From positions 3,472,001-3,536,000 of the forward strand of contig CM031556.1 in assembly GCA_018466975.1 (NCBI GenBank): a DNA stretch of 64,000 nucleotides, in the 5' to 3' direction. The position numbers and the translations under genes are program-made. The notes beneath the pieces were generated by a model. It was given only the letters and a program-made list of their open reading frames with translations. It was not told the origin of the DNA and did no database searches. This DNA is from Sparassis latifolia (taxonomy: Eukaryota > Basidiomycota > Agaricomycetes > Polyporales > Sparassidaceae). Positions 10,419-23,453 of this stretch are shown one piece after another (position 1 is the stretch's first letter; the number at the start of each line of letters is the position of its first letter).

Positions 10419-13400
10419 CTATGAGTCTTCTGCCAATGGTAATCTGTCGGATTGGTCATGTACCGATGAGAGGGGCGACGAATGAAGTTCCATTGCCGCC
10501 GAACGACGTGTAAACTCCTCGTTGAAGCGCGTCTTGAGTTCGGCATTCAGTCAGACGGGTGCGGTCACTAAAGTATAGAACTCACGATCCTCTCGGTGCC
10601 TACCAAGGCTGCGTAGTAGTCCAACCTCTCCTCAGGTGTTTGATCCAAGAAGTCTTCCAAGCTGATCTGGCATAGAACTATCGAGGCAGCGAACATATTC
10701 ATACCATCGACGCCCGCTAAATCGAGTTCTCCCTGATACGCCAGAATCACGAATGTTACATGGGAATACAAGGAATGGTACGCACATCTTGTTCATCCAA
10801 GTCAAGCCACTCACGCGCGCCCCAGATGGCTCCGCCTGTAGCATCTCTGTCCTGAGCGATGTCTCCATACACTCGCGTGAACATGGCTGCTTCTTCGACG
10901 GTGTTCGCAAAGGCGAAGTGCACAGTAGACATAGAACACTTCGACCGACATGCATCCGCAATGCTTAGATCTCGCCGTAGCTTCTTGACAGCTTTGACGA
11001 CAGGAGGCGAGAAGGCGTAAGGAGCAGCGGTAGATGAGTCATGATCATGCCTGTATGAAGAGGAGGGAGGATACGCTTCAAGGATAACAAGAAGATGCAT
11101 ATATCGCCATGAAAGTTGAGTCAGCCTCATCATCAGTGAGTCGAGTTCCGAAGGAAGAGCCGCAAGAGTACTGAACAATATCGCCGTGTCTGGATCCACA
11201 ATGAGTTCGACATCGCCCAGCCGTTCTCGCTCAGTAAGGTCGACCAAGCACTCCGACGAGGAAAGAGCCACAACAAGGGCTCGCTTCTGGATGAAATCCA
11301 TTGATGCCATGTACCGGTGAACGGTAGTGGGTAGAGTACGATGATCATGAAGGCGAAGTGTGCGAGAGTCAAGGAGTTCTTCAGGAATATCGCGAGAGGT
11401 AGCAGAGTCATGCACAGCAGGGACCGACAATTGAGCATTTAGTGCGGAATGTGGATCAGCATTGGTCGTCGTAGCAAAGGACTTTCCACGAAACTTCAAG
11501 AAGTCCGCCAATGATTGCCTAGCCGATGTCATTGGAGAGAAACCCGAAATACCGCGTGCCGGAGCTTGGATCAAGGTAGTGGAGGAAACATTAGGTGATT
11601 CCCGACCGTCAGCAGAGATAAGTACATTCCGTTGACTTGGATCGACATCAGGCGCAAATCCATAGCGACGTGGAGATGGAGCATCTGGTTCTGGAGTATG
11701 AGGAGCAATCGGTACATGGGCAGAATCAAAAGACAGAGGCATGAAGGCAGCAGAGTTTTCAGCGTCATTCACAGGCCACAATTCGCCTTCATGGTGGTAA
11801 TGTTGCTCAGGTAAGCCAACAGCAGCGGTAGTAACCTCGTAAGTAGAATGTGCATTATAGCGAGCAGATACCATTGGTGAGTAGCGCAGGGCCCGCGGTG
11901 AAGCGGAAGCGTGATCAATGTGGTGGATAGGATCGATGTCCCGGAAAAGGTCCCCATCCGCCAGCGCGCCCTCGAAGCCTTCCGCGCCGAGCGCAAGTTG
12001 GCTAAAGACATTGTCGCTGCCGTTGACGCAATCCGGCTCCACCATCAGGATCCCAGAGTCGTCCACTTGGTGCAAATCGTCTCCATAGTGAGCAGGTCCA
12101 TCAGCTGTGCGATGATGATCGTCGAACTTGACACGCTTCTTCCGTTGGTCCACTTCATCGACACTCGCATCCTCGTCTTGGGACAGATTGCCGAATGCAT
12201 CACCTGATAATCCGTTGGCTTTCCGTCGGTCCATCCTTGTCAAGATGATGTTATTGGTGATGTAGTCCCCAGACCGGAGGTCATCAGCCGCGGATCCACC
12301 GTCCCACCATCCGTGCATAGAGGGCGGGCAACTAGTCTCAGCGTCAAGATCAGTATCAAGAGAAAGTGCTTCCTCAAGTAGACGTTGAAGCTCTGTTACG
12401 GCTCGAGTCTCATCATCACCTATCCACTTGAGGATTGCATCCCGGATACTGTTGGCATCCGTGACTCCCGCACAGTCCTCGTCAGTGGGAATTGTGCGAC
12501 CGTACTTGAACGGCCTACGAGAGAGCAAGTCGATTGTAAATCGCCCTTGCCTGGGAGTAAGTAAAATACTCACATCCAGGTCAGCTCCATTGTAAGCGAT
12601 CGAAGGCCCTTAGCCTTCCTGAGTCCTTCAAAAGGCTGTTTATCGTGAGAGGTACTTGGTATCAAGGGTTCCGGTACAGCGACCAAATCAGACAACTTCT
12701 TGGGCAGGAAAATGCTGGGAGGATGCACGTTTGGCGGCGGCAGTTCTGGCACTATCAGTCGTGCGGACAACCATAGTCAGTTGGAAGACGACGCCCGCAG
12801 AGACTAGCAGAAGTGAACAGGAGTGTACCATCCATCAGCAAGCAATACTTCTCGTCTATCTTCTCTCTGATGATCACGTCTGTCAGGTCCTCGTCCGGAA
12901 CCCCGCCGCATAATCGTCCTACAATATCTTCCAGGTCTGGATCTGACATATAGCCTCTGAAGTTGTCAGGTGCAGCGTCTCCGATATTAAACTCGTCTTC
13001 GAGTACTGAAGGTGGCTGACCCAGCATCGACATGGTGATAGTTGTATGAGGCGAAGAAGGGTAGGATTTTGGGGTCGTAACGATCTGAGCACGCTCCTTG
13101 CGCACTTGATGCGGCTGGAGTAAGGAGCCCAGGAAAGAACCCAGACTGAAGATCACCCATTCAATGTTTTCACTTACGGTTCGTACATGAACGGACTTAC
13201 CTTTCACCCTCACCGATCACCTTGGGTCGAACCCTCGCCCTCCCAACCTTCTCCGACCTCGGAAGCTCATACTCATCTGGGGTCACAGTCGGCTTGGAAG
13301 TTTACGTCGCACGTATATGCACTCACCCATCTGAGCAGATGCCAGAGATTCAATAAACAACTGGGTGTTCTCCGGAGAAGGCGGAAAGAGTTCGTCGATC

Positions 13401-14573
13401 TCACTGGAACTGCCGCCCAACGAGGGTGTCCTAGACGGGGAAGAAGGCACATTGTAGGCTTCTAGATACCGATGGGCACGACTTGTGAGCTATGGTGCCT
13501 TCTCATTTCGCGAATGCAACTTACGCCAACCATTGACAACAATTAGATGCTCTTTGTACAAGTCTTCTTCTTCATCCTCCTTCTTGATTTCGACTTTGGG
13601 CACCAAAGCAGGCAGGTCTGACATGCTCTTCAATCCCGCTGGATGGGGATATGACACCAAGGCATTTGGTCTGTGGCCTGGTAACCTGTCTCTAGCGAAG
13701 AGTGGAGGAGAATCAAGCTGAGCTGGCATCGGGATGGGGGAGTCTGCTCTGAGGAAGTCGCGGGCGTAGGCATTGTCACCCGGAGCAGAATCACGCGAGT
13801 TGAGCTGTCGAGCGGCGAATCTGATGGATTCAGTCACGGCAGCGTATGTCTCCGCATTCATGCTTGGTTTATTGTCCCTGAAGAAGACGTTTGAGAAATG
13901 ATTACAGAGATGCACAATATGACCTTCTCACAATGCGTCGTCCAAATCTAGTCGGGGCTGTTCCTCATCGTCTTCCACCTTCACAGGATGTATACCATAA
14001 GAGTCAAGAAAGCCAGTGTGGGACTTGGGACCCATGTCTGCAGCGCTTCTTGAACCCAACTTCGGCGTCTCACGCAGCGCATACGCGGTCAACACGGGTG
14101 ACATCGGTCTACGCGACAGCCACCGTTCATAATCAACTGCTTCTTTGTCAGCCTCGTACATCGAGCTTGACGAGAGAATATACTCACCGTCCTGGGCTTC
14201 ATCCCAGATGGTCGAGCTCTTGGGCTTCCCTGGGCGAGGCAGCTTTTGCTTCACATACTGCAACGCCTCAGCGCTAACTACCGGATGCTCCTCATACTCT
14301 TCTATGCTGTCCAGACGCCACTTTTTTGCGAGAAAGTCAAAGGGATCAGTCGGGAGTAACAGAGAGGCGGGGTCATGAGTTGGGATGTAATTCAGGCTTT
14401 CCGCGAGTAGCTGCAATACAGTTAGGCGTAAATACTGATAACACGGAATATTTTCCGACCTCCGATGCAGCCTGTCGAGTGAACTTGACATGGTCGATCG
14501 TGAGGTGTGTACGGCAATAGTCCAGTAATAGGTTGCGAATATGCGCGCGCAAGGCGTGTTCGTTGTCGCCCAT
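10419..14573 (-). CDS. Putative SHOC1/ZIP2-like (XPF-like) meiotic protein
   Basis: Minus-strand exons join in phase from ATG 14573, through acidic and Pro-rich regions, to a TAG at 10421-10419. The total is over 1,000 aa. Introns include 10733-10785 and 10533-10585, 53 nt each. The long middle is low-complexity with no known domain. Near the C-terminus, VELIVDPDTAILFSTL followed by LSWRYMHLLVILEAYP has the layout of the XPF/ERCC4 nuclease fold. It is followed by MNMFAASIVLCQISLEDFL, TPEERLDYY and GTERI, resembling a helix-hairpin-helix pair. The catalytic GDxxxERKxxxD motif of active XPF/Mus81 nucleases is not seen. This matches the pattern of SHOC1/Zip2 proteins, which act with Spo16 on meiotic crossover intermediates. 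The family call is inference from pattern, and an unclassified XPF-like protein is the alternative. The first 184 bp upstream is shared with the divergent ISC1 gene. Confidence 0.5.
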
Positions 14574-14757
14574 GTCTGACGAGAGATTGACCAAGTCTCA
14601 CTCACGCATATATGTCTGTAAGCTTGCGGTGAAAACGAAAGCTGAAGCAGTGTGAGCAGAAAACATGGTTCGTAGTCACGGTCGCGTGTTTCAGACGCGT
14701 TACGCTTTCACGCGACCCGGGCGTCACACCTGCGTGACAGACCTGCATAGAACCGCC
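14574..14757. promoter_or_regulatory. Shared divergent promoter region (SHOC1-like / ISC1)
   Basis: Only 184 bp separate the two divergent start codons, so both promoters must lie here or overlap the genes. No individual element is identified. Confidence 0.5.
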
Positions 14758-16272
14758 ATGTCCGACGACCGCCTCCGTGTGTTCACTTTCAACTGTTGGT
14801 CAGTTCAGTAGCATACCCGGTTGTTATATTCTGACAGAATCGCAACAGGGGGCTGAAGTATGTTTCGAAAAACCGAGCAGAACGTATCTCTGCTATTGCG
14901 GACGCGCTGGTAGCGTCAGACTACGACCTCATCACCCTCCAAGAAGTCTGGGTGTTCGCAGACTATGAGCTCATTCGCGCCGCAGTCTCCAAGCGTCTGC
15001 CATACTCTAAGTTCTTCTACAGGTGAGTGGTGTGTGGCTCTCGCTTGGCGCTGAGTTTGACCGTGAATTCATCACCGTAGTGGGGCTTTTGGTGCCGGCT
15101 TGGCCATCCTCTCTCGCTTCCCCATAATCGCGACCACCATTCATTCGTACACGTTAAACGGCTCTCCTATAGACGTTATACAGGGTGACTGGTTTGTTGG
15201 CAAGGCAGCCGGTAGTGCCTTGATTGCGCACCCCATCCTAGGACAGGTTCAAGTCTTTGACACGCATGTACGCGCCTCCTTCTGTTTGTCACAAGTGGAT
15301 CGCTGACGTCGGCCTCAACAGCTGTATGCACCCGGCGGTGACTCAGGTCCAATTCACCAACAAGCCCACCGCTATGTTAACGCCTGGGAATTTGCGAAAC
15401 TCACGCGTCAAGCAGCTGACGTGGGGCGATATGTCATAGCGGCGGGCGACTTCAACAGCATCCCAAGCTCCGTGCCGATGGCGATCATCAGCGAACACGC
15501 CGGCCTCACCGACGCGTGGGTCGCGACTCACCCTAACGCACCTGTACAGACACTCGCTGGCCCTTCGCCCGCTCTCACGTCCCCACACGATGCAATCCGA
15601 CTGTACGGTGTCACGGCGGACTCGCCGCTTAATACCTATTCCGCTGGCAAGCATTTAGAGCCCGTCGCACGCAAATACCAAGGCAAACGGCTAGACTATA
15701 TCTTCTATCGTCAACCAAGCATTTCTCCTCCGAGCGGCCGGAACCCCATCCTCAAGTGTGTGGATACCAATGTCGTCTTCACGCAGACTATACCCAGGGC
15801 GAACTTCTCGTTTTCGGACCACTTCGGCGTGGAGGCGACTTTCGAGATCTCACGCCCCGAAAACGGCGACATAGAGACACATGTCGCCGCACCCGCTGAG
15901 CCAGGGAGCGTGCTAACTCCCCCGCCGATTCCCAACCCCTCGCTGTCACCGGATTCCATCAATAGAACGCTGTCGTCCCTCACATCGCGCTACCGATATG
16001 CGCAGCATCGCGGTCGGTCCCAGCTCACTGTCTTCGGGAGCTGCACCAGCGTCATCATCTTCATGGCCCTGGGCTCGGCGTGGCTCCCTCAGTCCTGGAT
16101 AAACCCCATCTTCGTGGTGGCGACGATATTCCTCTCGTGGCTCGCCACGACCATGTTCTACGTCGGGTTCGTCTACACGAAGTGGGAGACGAACGCGTTG
16201 ACGAACGTCATCGAGGAATTGGAAATCTACAGGGACAGCCTCGAAGGGCTCGACGGGCGCAACGGACTGTAG
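14758..16272 (+). CDS. ISC1: Inositolphosphosphingolipid phospholipase C (neutral sphingomyelinase family)
   Basis: Four exons are 14758-14798, 14849-15022, 15081-15267 and 15322-16272. The enzyme hydrolyses inositol-phosphosphingolipids (or sphingomyelin) to ceramide in ER and mitochondrial membranes. The Mg-dependent endonuclease/exonuclease/phosphatase fold shows FNCWGLK (metal-site Asn), LITLQEVW (Glu), the family's P-loop-like GDWFVGKAAGSALI (used for activation by anionic lipids), DTHLYAP, AAGDFNSIP and finally FSFSDHFGVEATF with the catalytic Asp-His. Two hydrophobic helices near the end (around FGSCTSVIIFMALGSAW and PIFVVATIFLSWLATTMF) are the usual C-terminal membrane anchors. All key residues are present and the length is normal for the family, so it is probably functional. 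Confidence 0.93.
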
Positions 16273-16511
16273 GGCGGACTGACGGATGCGTTGGGACATC
16301 TGCGTATCATTATGGATTATCGACTACTACTGCTACGACATGCGGTGCGGACTACTCTGCGTAACACTATCCTACATACATACAAGCTATAACAAGATAG
16401 CGATCCATGCAAGCAACCAAAAAGACAGCGAAAGTTATGAGCGTTGTACAGGTACGTGTTGGGGAAGCAGATACATCGGTGGTGGAGTGGGCGGGTGTGA
16501 GGGTATACTAA
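16273..16511. other. Convergent intergenic region
   Basis: This 239-bp space lies between the 3' ends of ISC1 (plus) and the hydrolase (minus). No gene is seen; both genes' 3'-end signals should lie here. Confidence 0.6.
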
Positions 16512-19444
16512 CTACAACATGTCTTTGCTGGATGAGGAAGAAACAGTCTTAGAGCGTCCGCGCTTCGGGGCCGGGTCGGGCTTGAATGTCAGTGTCTGGT
16601 GTGCGGGACCCGAGCTGGCGTACTGCATGCACAGCGAGCTAATATCCGGGTGACTAAACTCGGAGCGACGAATCGATGTCTTAGGCGCGGGCGCGTTCGC
16701 CGACGATATACTCATAGACGAGACGAGGTACCGGCTCGTCGGCGAGTGCTTCTGCTGAGACCCGCGTGCATCTCCGAGATCAGGGTACGAGGGCGACCGC
16801 CGCAAGAGGTCTGAAGCGGACCGGAAAGACGCATCTGCGATCATCGACACCGTCGACTGCAGGCGGCGCAGAGACGCATTCTCCAATGCAGGGCTCCGCG
16901 CTTCGTGCAGCGTGTACACCGCGGCCTTCTGCCCGTCGGTCTTGATCGGAACCACCTTTTCTTTATCGTTGTCCGGCGTCGTGGGTGGCGTGGGCGGTGT
17001 GAGCCACTGCACCGCCCAGCTCGCATCCTCTTCCCGGCTCGGCGGCGTGAGGTCGCGTTTCGCTCGCTTCTCAGAGAGTCCGCGCCCTTCCGTGGAGCTG
17101 TCCAAACCGGTGCCAGTTTCCGTGCCGTCGCCTCGGACCACGCGCGTCTCGTCGTTGTCGATCTCCCGCGCCAGTCCGAATTCGGCGGAGCCCTCCAGGT
17201 CTTGCGGAGAGCGTGTCTGCCATCGAGGAAGGAAGCTCCGAATGAAATCCCGACAGGACGAGAATGCGCGCCGCGAGGCGTCCAGAAACGGGAGCGTTTG
17301 GAAAACATGCACCTAGTGAAACGGATGAAAATCAGAAATCGGACATACCAACTGTGCTGAGACTCAGAGAACCCACAGCATCTTCGTACAGCTCGTGTCG
17401 AATCTCAACCCCAGCAAGACTCGCCTTGTGGGCTAACAACGTGATTTCGTCCCGCAAGACCTCCGCGTCGCCGGCTTGGATGAGCATCGGTGGCAGGCCT
17501 CTGAACTCCCCAAACAACGGGCTCGCATACGGATGCGTAAGGTACTTCTCCATATGCTCTCCGAGATAGCACGCGATGGGGTTCATGTGGTCCCCAGGCT
17601 GCGGCATAGGCACATAGTCGAATGGCGCATTGCTGTCCCACGAATCGCAGCTCAACGTCAGATCTGTGTGCTCAGTTAGTAGACATTTGCGGAGAGAAAA
17701 ATATACCACCAGACGCACCGACCCAAGGTGAGAACAAGATCGCACTGGATGGCAGAGGGTAGTCGTTGTCGCGCAGGTACATTAACATCGCCAACGCCAG
17801 ACCACCGCCTGCGCTGTCACCTGCGATGATTATATTTTCTGGAGGGATCCGTAGATCGTCCATAAACCTGAAGTAGGCCGAGACCGCATCGTGTAAAGGT
17901 CCTGGAAAACGGGTCTCTGGCGCGAGCCTATAATCGAGCGCTGAAAATGACGTAGATTAAGGTCAATGCCGAATTCCAAGTCGTATGAGCTCACCAAAGA
18001 GACGCGCGTCGAGATGTTTCGCCAGGGAATCGTGATCAGCCTGTGCGTCGCAGAACTCAACATGTAATACGCTCCTGCGTTTGGAGCATGAGCACACCGT
18101 GGACATCAAGCGATGAAACTTCTTACCGCCGTGCAAATACAGCACCACTCTCTCCTTTTGATGCTCGTGAAAATCCGACGGCTTCTCGATCGTGGGGCTT
18201 GCATGCTCAGCCCTCCACGCTTGTTGCTGTCTGTGCCACGTCCGCTTGCCGACGACCCACTCCCCAGAAAGTTCGCGAGTGCCGTCTTCTACGGCATCGA
18301 ACTCTTTGAGGATACCGCGCAGTCGACGTTTGCGCACCCTGAAGGTCACCGGGGTGACAAGGGCGTCCGACGGGACGGGCACATACCCTCCGATATTCAT
18401 GAGCATTCGAATGGTGAACTGTAAAATCAACTTTTGTAAGTAGAACGAATGCAGAGACGTGGGAAGACTCACGACGTCGGCCAGATGTGAATGCCGAGCA
18501 ACGTCTCGCATCATGCTGCAGAGAAGGGTCATTTCGATACCCCAAGACGGCTTCCTTGGTCCCCAGATATTGTGCGAGAGGACATCGGCGACTATCCCTG
18601 TGGCTGGAGAAAACGTCAGTCATGCGCAAACATGTGATTCTGGATAGTAGAGAGCACGAGCAATGAAAAGAAAATGAGCAATTTCAGCGCATTGTCATTA
18701 TCGGAGCTCCTAGAATAACTCCCGTTGGGTTCTCCACCGGGGAGTAACACTGATGTCATCAGAGAGGGTGGTTTATAACTGTGTTTTGACAGTCATTGAC
18801 AGCATTCGTGCACATCTGTATGTGTGAGCGGCAAAGTCCCGGACCTGAAACCAGGTCGTGTGCGCGGACATAGCACCGAATGAGGAGGCCATACGAGTAA
18901 AATCCACCCTCGAGTTCATCACTGGGTTACAACCCTGTTGCGAAGAGCTGGAGCGTCATCCTGGAGCTCAGGCTAAGCGCAAGCTCGCGGAGACTTGCAC
19001 ACGAGCACCGCAGACTATTACATTTTCACGGCATAAACCGCTCCCGTCTGACGTTGATTTCAAGCGGCACACCGCGGGAGCTACCGAGTAGAGGTTGGAC
19101 ATACCTTTCATGGCGGCAAATGAGCCATACTTCCATATTTGCCAAGGGGTAAACGGCTGGCTCTCACGCTGCTTGAGCTTCGGGTCCCCGACACGGGCGG
19201 AAGGCGGAAGTGGGACACCGGGATTCTCAAAATGGGGCAAAAGATCGATTGGCGAGGATGAGGATGGCGTTTTAGCGTCCGGGAGCACTGGGGAGTGCTT
19301 CGATGCTCCCGCAGAGGCGGAATCGGCTGTGGAAAAGAGAGAGAGCGGCCAGGGCATGGTGAGGAAGGAAGGGAGAAGGGCGGTGGATGTGGAGGCGGAA
19401 GAGGACATTATGGCAGGCGGTAGGATAAGGTTATTAGGATGCAT
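16512..19444 (-). CDS. HSL-type alpha/beta-hydrolase (steryl acetyl hydrolase/AADAC-like), apparent frameshift
   Basis: The probable start is the ATG at 19444; the stop is at 16514-16512. The sequence shows an alpha/beta-hydrolase_3 core: LYLHGG/AYY (oxyanion hole, split by an intron near 18070-18125), ALDYRLAPETRFPG, the nucleophile motif IIIAGDSAGGGLALA, PPMLIQAGDAEVLRDE (acidic residue) and HVFQTLP (catalytic His). A long Ser/Pro-rich C-terminal tail of about 250 aa follows. Relatives deacetylate sterols or hydrolyse lipid esters at the ER or lipid droplets. Two points are odd. Between THRLITIP and LAKHLDARLF the frame shifts by one base in a CCC run near 18023-18026. The intron after exon 1 (below about 19107) would be unusually long, and a hydrophobic stretch near 18660-18700 may be a missed TM exon. 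Exon joining at the 5' end is uncertain. Confidence 0.75.
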
Positions 19445-19876
19445 GGACGCAGGATAGGGCACAACAGCCGTCCATCCCCTGGACGTCGACCGGCGAGGAG
19501 CTGCTGCCACCTTCTTCGCAGTTTCTCCGAGGATGTGCGCGGCAATCCCAATCACATGCCCTCCCCCGTGTCACACCACCGAGCACCGGCCCCGGCCTCG
19601 GCAGATCGAGACGAATTTTCGGACTTTTAGCCTTAGGCCTGGTCTCATCTGGTCATCTATGGGCATTCCTCAAGGCTCGGCTGCCCGGCACCGGCACAGA
19701 AGCGCCCACACCTCCCTTATATGGGTAGGGTCCGGTGCAGCACCCAGACATGAGGAAAAAATGGGCCGAAGGCCTGAGCTGTTTATGGCAAAATAGGGCA
19801 AATGTCTACATTTTGGGCCCGATTTGCGAAAATTGTATCAGAGACGGCGCTCAGAGCTCATCTCAATCAACGTTCG
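19445..19876. other. Upstream region of the hydrolase gene
   Basis: The reading frame of the hydrolase stays open upstream of its first ATG to about 19555, but no better ATG is present. A purine/AT-mixed stretch follows up to the inverted repeat. No independent gene is seen. Confidence 0.45.
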
Positions 19877-20300
19877 TCATGACTCCATCAGTGTGTCACT
19901 GCTGCCAGCACAGGAAGCATTACCACTTTTATCCATTGGAAATAACCTGGCAAAAAGCATGGAAATCAATAATATATTTTCAGAGGAAAAATCTCGAGAA
20001 AAAAGTGAGAAAAGAACAACACATTCTCACGGTTTTTCCCTTGGAAATAAGTTGCCTACCATATCAGGCAACTGGACATGCCAGGACATGCCAAAACCCG
20101 GACAAAACTACCATATTTGGCGACCAACTTATTTCCAGTGGAAAAACTGCGGAAATGCTTTGTTCTTTTACACGTTTTTTCCTCATGTTTTTCCCGCAGT
20201 ATAACTTTGTTGATTTCCACGCATTTTTCCAAGTTATTTCCTCGGGAAAAAAGGAGTTATGCGTCCTGTGCAGCAATACACAGACAGTTACATGTCCTGA
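19877..20300. repeat. Imperfect foldback repeat (about 200-bp arms)
   Basis: The sequence from GTCATGACTCC near 19877 is matched in inverted orientation by the stretch ending GTCCTGAC near 20300. Paired landmarks include GGAAATAAC with AAGTTATTTCC, GCATGGAAATCAA with TTGATTTCCACGC, and GAAAAGAACAA with TTGTTCTTTTACAC. The centre is near 20085. Arms are imperfect and rich in poly-A/poly-T. It lies immediately downstream of the MetAP2 stop codon and probably within its 3' UTR. No target duplication was found, so it is an old MITE-like foldback or a transcript hairpin. Confidence 0.65.
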
Positions 20301-22075
<1,775 letters not shown>

Positions 22076-22268
22076 GGCGGTATGGGGTAATGTAATCTTA
22101 CTACGACGGAAGGATCCTGAGATTTTCGGGATGCATTCGATGGCGTCACATGATGATCGGACAGCGGCTTCCGTGTCCCAGAATGGCAAGTGAGTTAGGT
22201 TAACCTCATCCCTTGTCGTCGCCTGCTTTCGTTATCAGTTGGTCTCTCTCGACCGTCACAATATTCTC
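22076..22268. promoter_or_regulatory. Bidirectional promoter region MAP2/RIB7
   Basis: The 193-bp interval between two divergent start codons must contain both promoters. No binding site is assigned. Confidence 0.5.
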
Positions 22269-23453
22269 ATGTCTCCCTCGGGCGATCTGCAAGAAACGAT
22301 CCCAGTTGTTCCGGGATTTTTGCTCGAGACATTTTCGCTGTCATCCGATGCGGACGACCTCGTTTCGGTTTACATCGGCGACGACGAAACGCACAGACGC
22401 ACCCTGGTGTCGCCAGATCCAACGAAACCATACGTCACACTGACCTTTGCGCAATCTTTGGATGCCAAAATCGCTGGAGCAGGTGGGAAACAGCTTGCGC
22501 TCAGCGGAAATGAGAGCATGGTCATGACGCACTGGTGCGTTTCCTCGCGTAAATTGGCGTTCATCAGGCCATCGTGTCTATATTGTAACTCATTCGCACT
22601 CGAAAGCTCAGGATGAGGACCATGCACGACGCTATCTTGGTTGGCATCGGAACCGCGTTGAATGACGATCCGCAGTTGAACAGTACGCTGTTTCAGTCTC
22701 TCGTGGTATAGCCCAGTCCCCCATAGGTTCATTCTTCCAGCACGGCATCTTCCGCCTCTTCCCTTGCATTATCCATACCGATATTATCTACCAAGACCAA
22801 TGATTCTCGACTCGAATCTACGTCTCTCGCCCGACTGCAAGTTATTGAAGAACTACAGAGAAGGCAGAGGAAGGAGGCCGTGGGTGATCTGCTCCAATTC
22901 GATTGATCCCTCTGGGGGTGACCGCGATGCATTCGCCACACGATTGGCACGGAGACAGGCGTTGGAGGAGGCGGGCGCACGCGTCTTAGAAGTTCGCACA
23001 GACCATGGTGTGTTTTTAGCTGCGTTCCTCATGGCACTGGAAAGGCGAACTATTGTCAGGAATGATATCAATACCCGAGCTTCTCAGGACTCTGCGGGGT
23101 CTGGGCATCCGCTCGCTCATGGTGGAAGGAGGAGCCTCAGTGATCAAGTCGTTTCTAGCTGCCAATAAGCATCCAGCAGGCCCAGACAGACCAGCAGCAG
23201 TTGCAGAGCGAACTTTCCTAGATATGGTCATTATTACCATAGCACCTACACTAGTCGGAAGGGACGGTATCTCGTACGGTTCCGACTTACTTGCTGAAGA
23301 GGTGAGTGCGTCGATTCTGACGATGATTGTGGGAGGCGTTGAGTTTGTTCTCAGCTGCCTGTCCTGCGACATCTCAACACAGAATTATTCGGTCGAGACG
23401 CTGTGGTGGCATTGAGGGCCGTGCTGGAACGATCTGACCGCACAGAGCAATGA
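22269..23453 (+). CDS. RIB7: 2,5-diamino-6-(ribosylamino)pyrimidinone 5'-phosphate reductase (riboflavin synthesis)
   Basis: The enzyme catalyses the NADPH-dependent reduction of the ribose side chain, the second committed step of fungal riboflavin synthesis. Exons run from ATG 22269 through joins at MVMTHW/MRTMHDAI, DDPQLN/TRHLP, RTDHG/MISIPELL and LLAEE/LPVLRHLN to TGA 23451-23453. RibD-C (DHFR-like) signatures are YVTLTFAQSLDAKIAG, HDAILVGIGTALNDDPQLN, RPMILDSNLRL and RSLMVEGGASVI near the C-terminal third. All introns are about 50-60 nt and in phase. No deaminase domain is present, as expected for the fungal single-function reductase. The gene appears intact. Confidence 0.92.

Noticed and set aside
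12755..13213. Independent 152-aa gene
   Set aside because: It is an exon plus intron read-through of the SHOC1-like gene; phases match its neighbours on both sides.
16599..17569. Plus-strand ORFs of 100-150 aa
   Set aside because: They are antisense shadows of the GC-rich hydrolase C-terminal exon.
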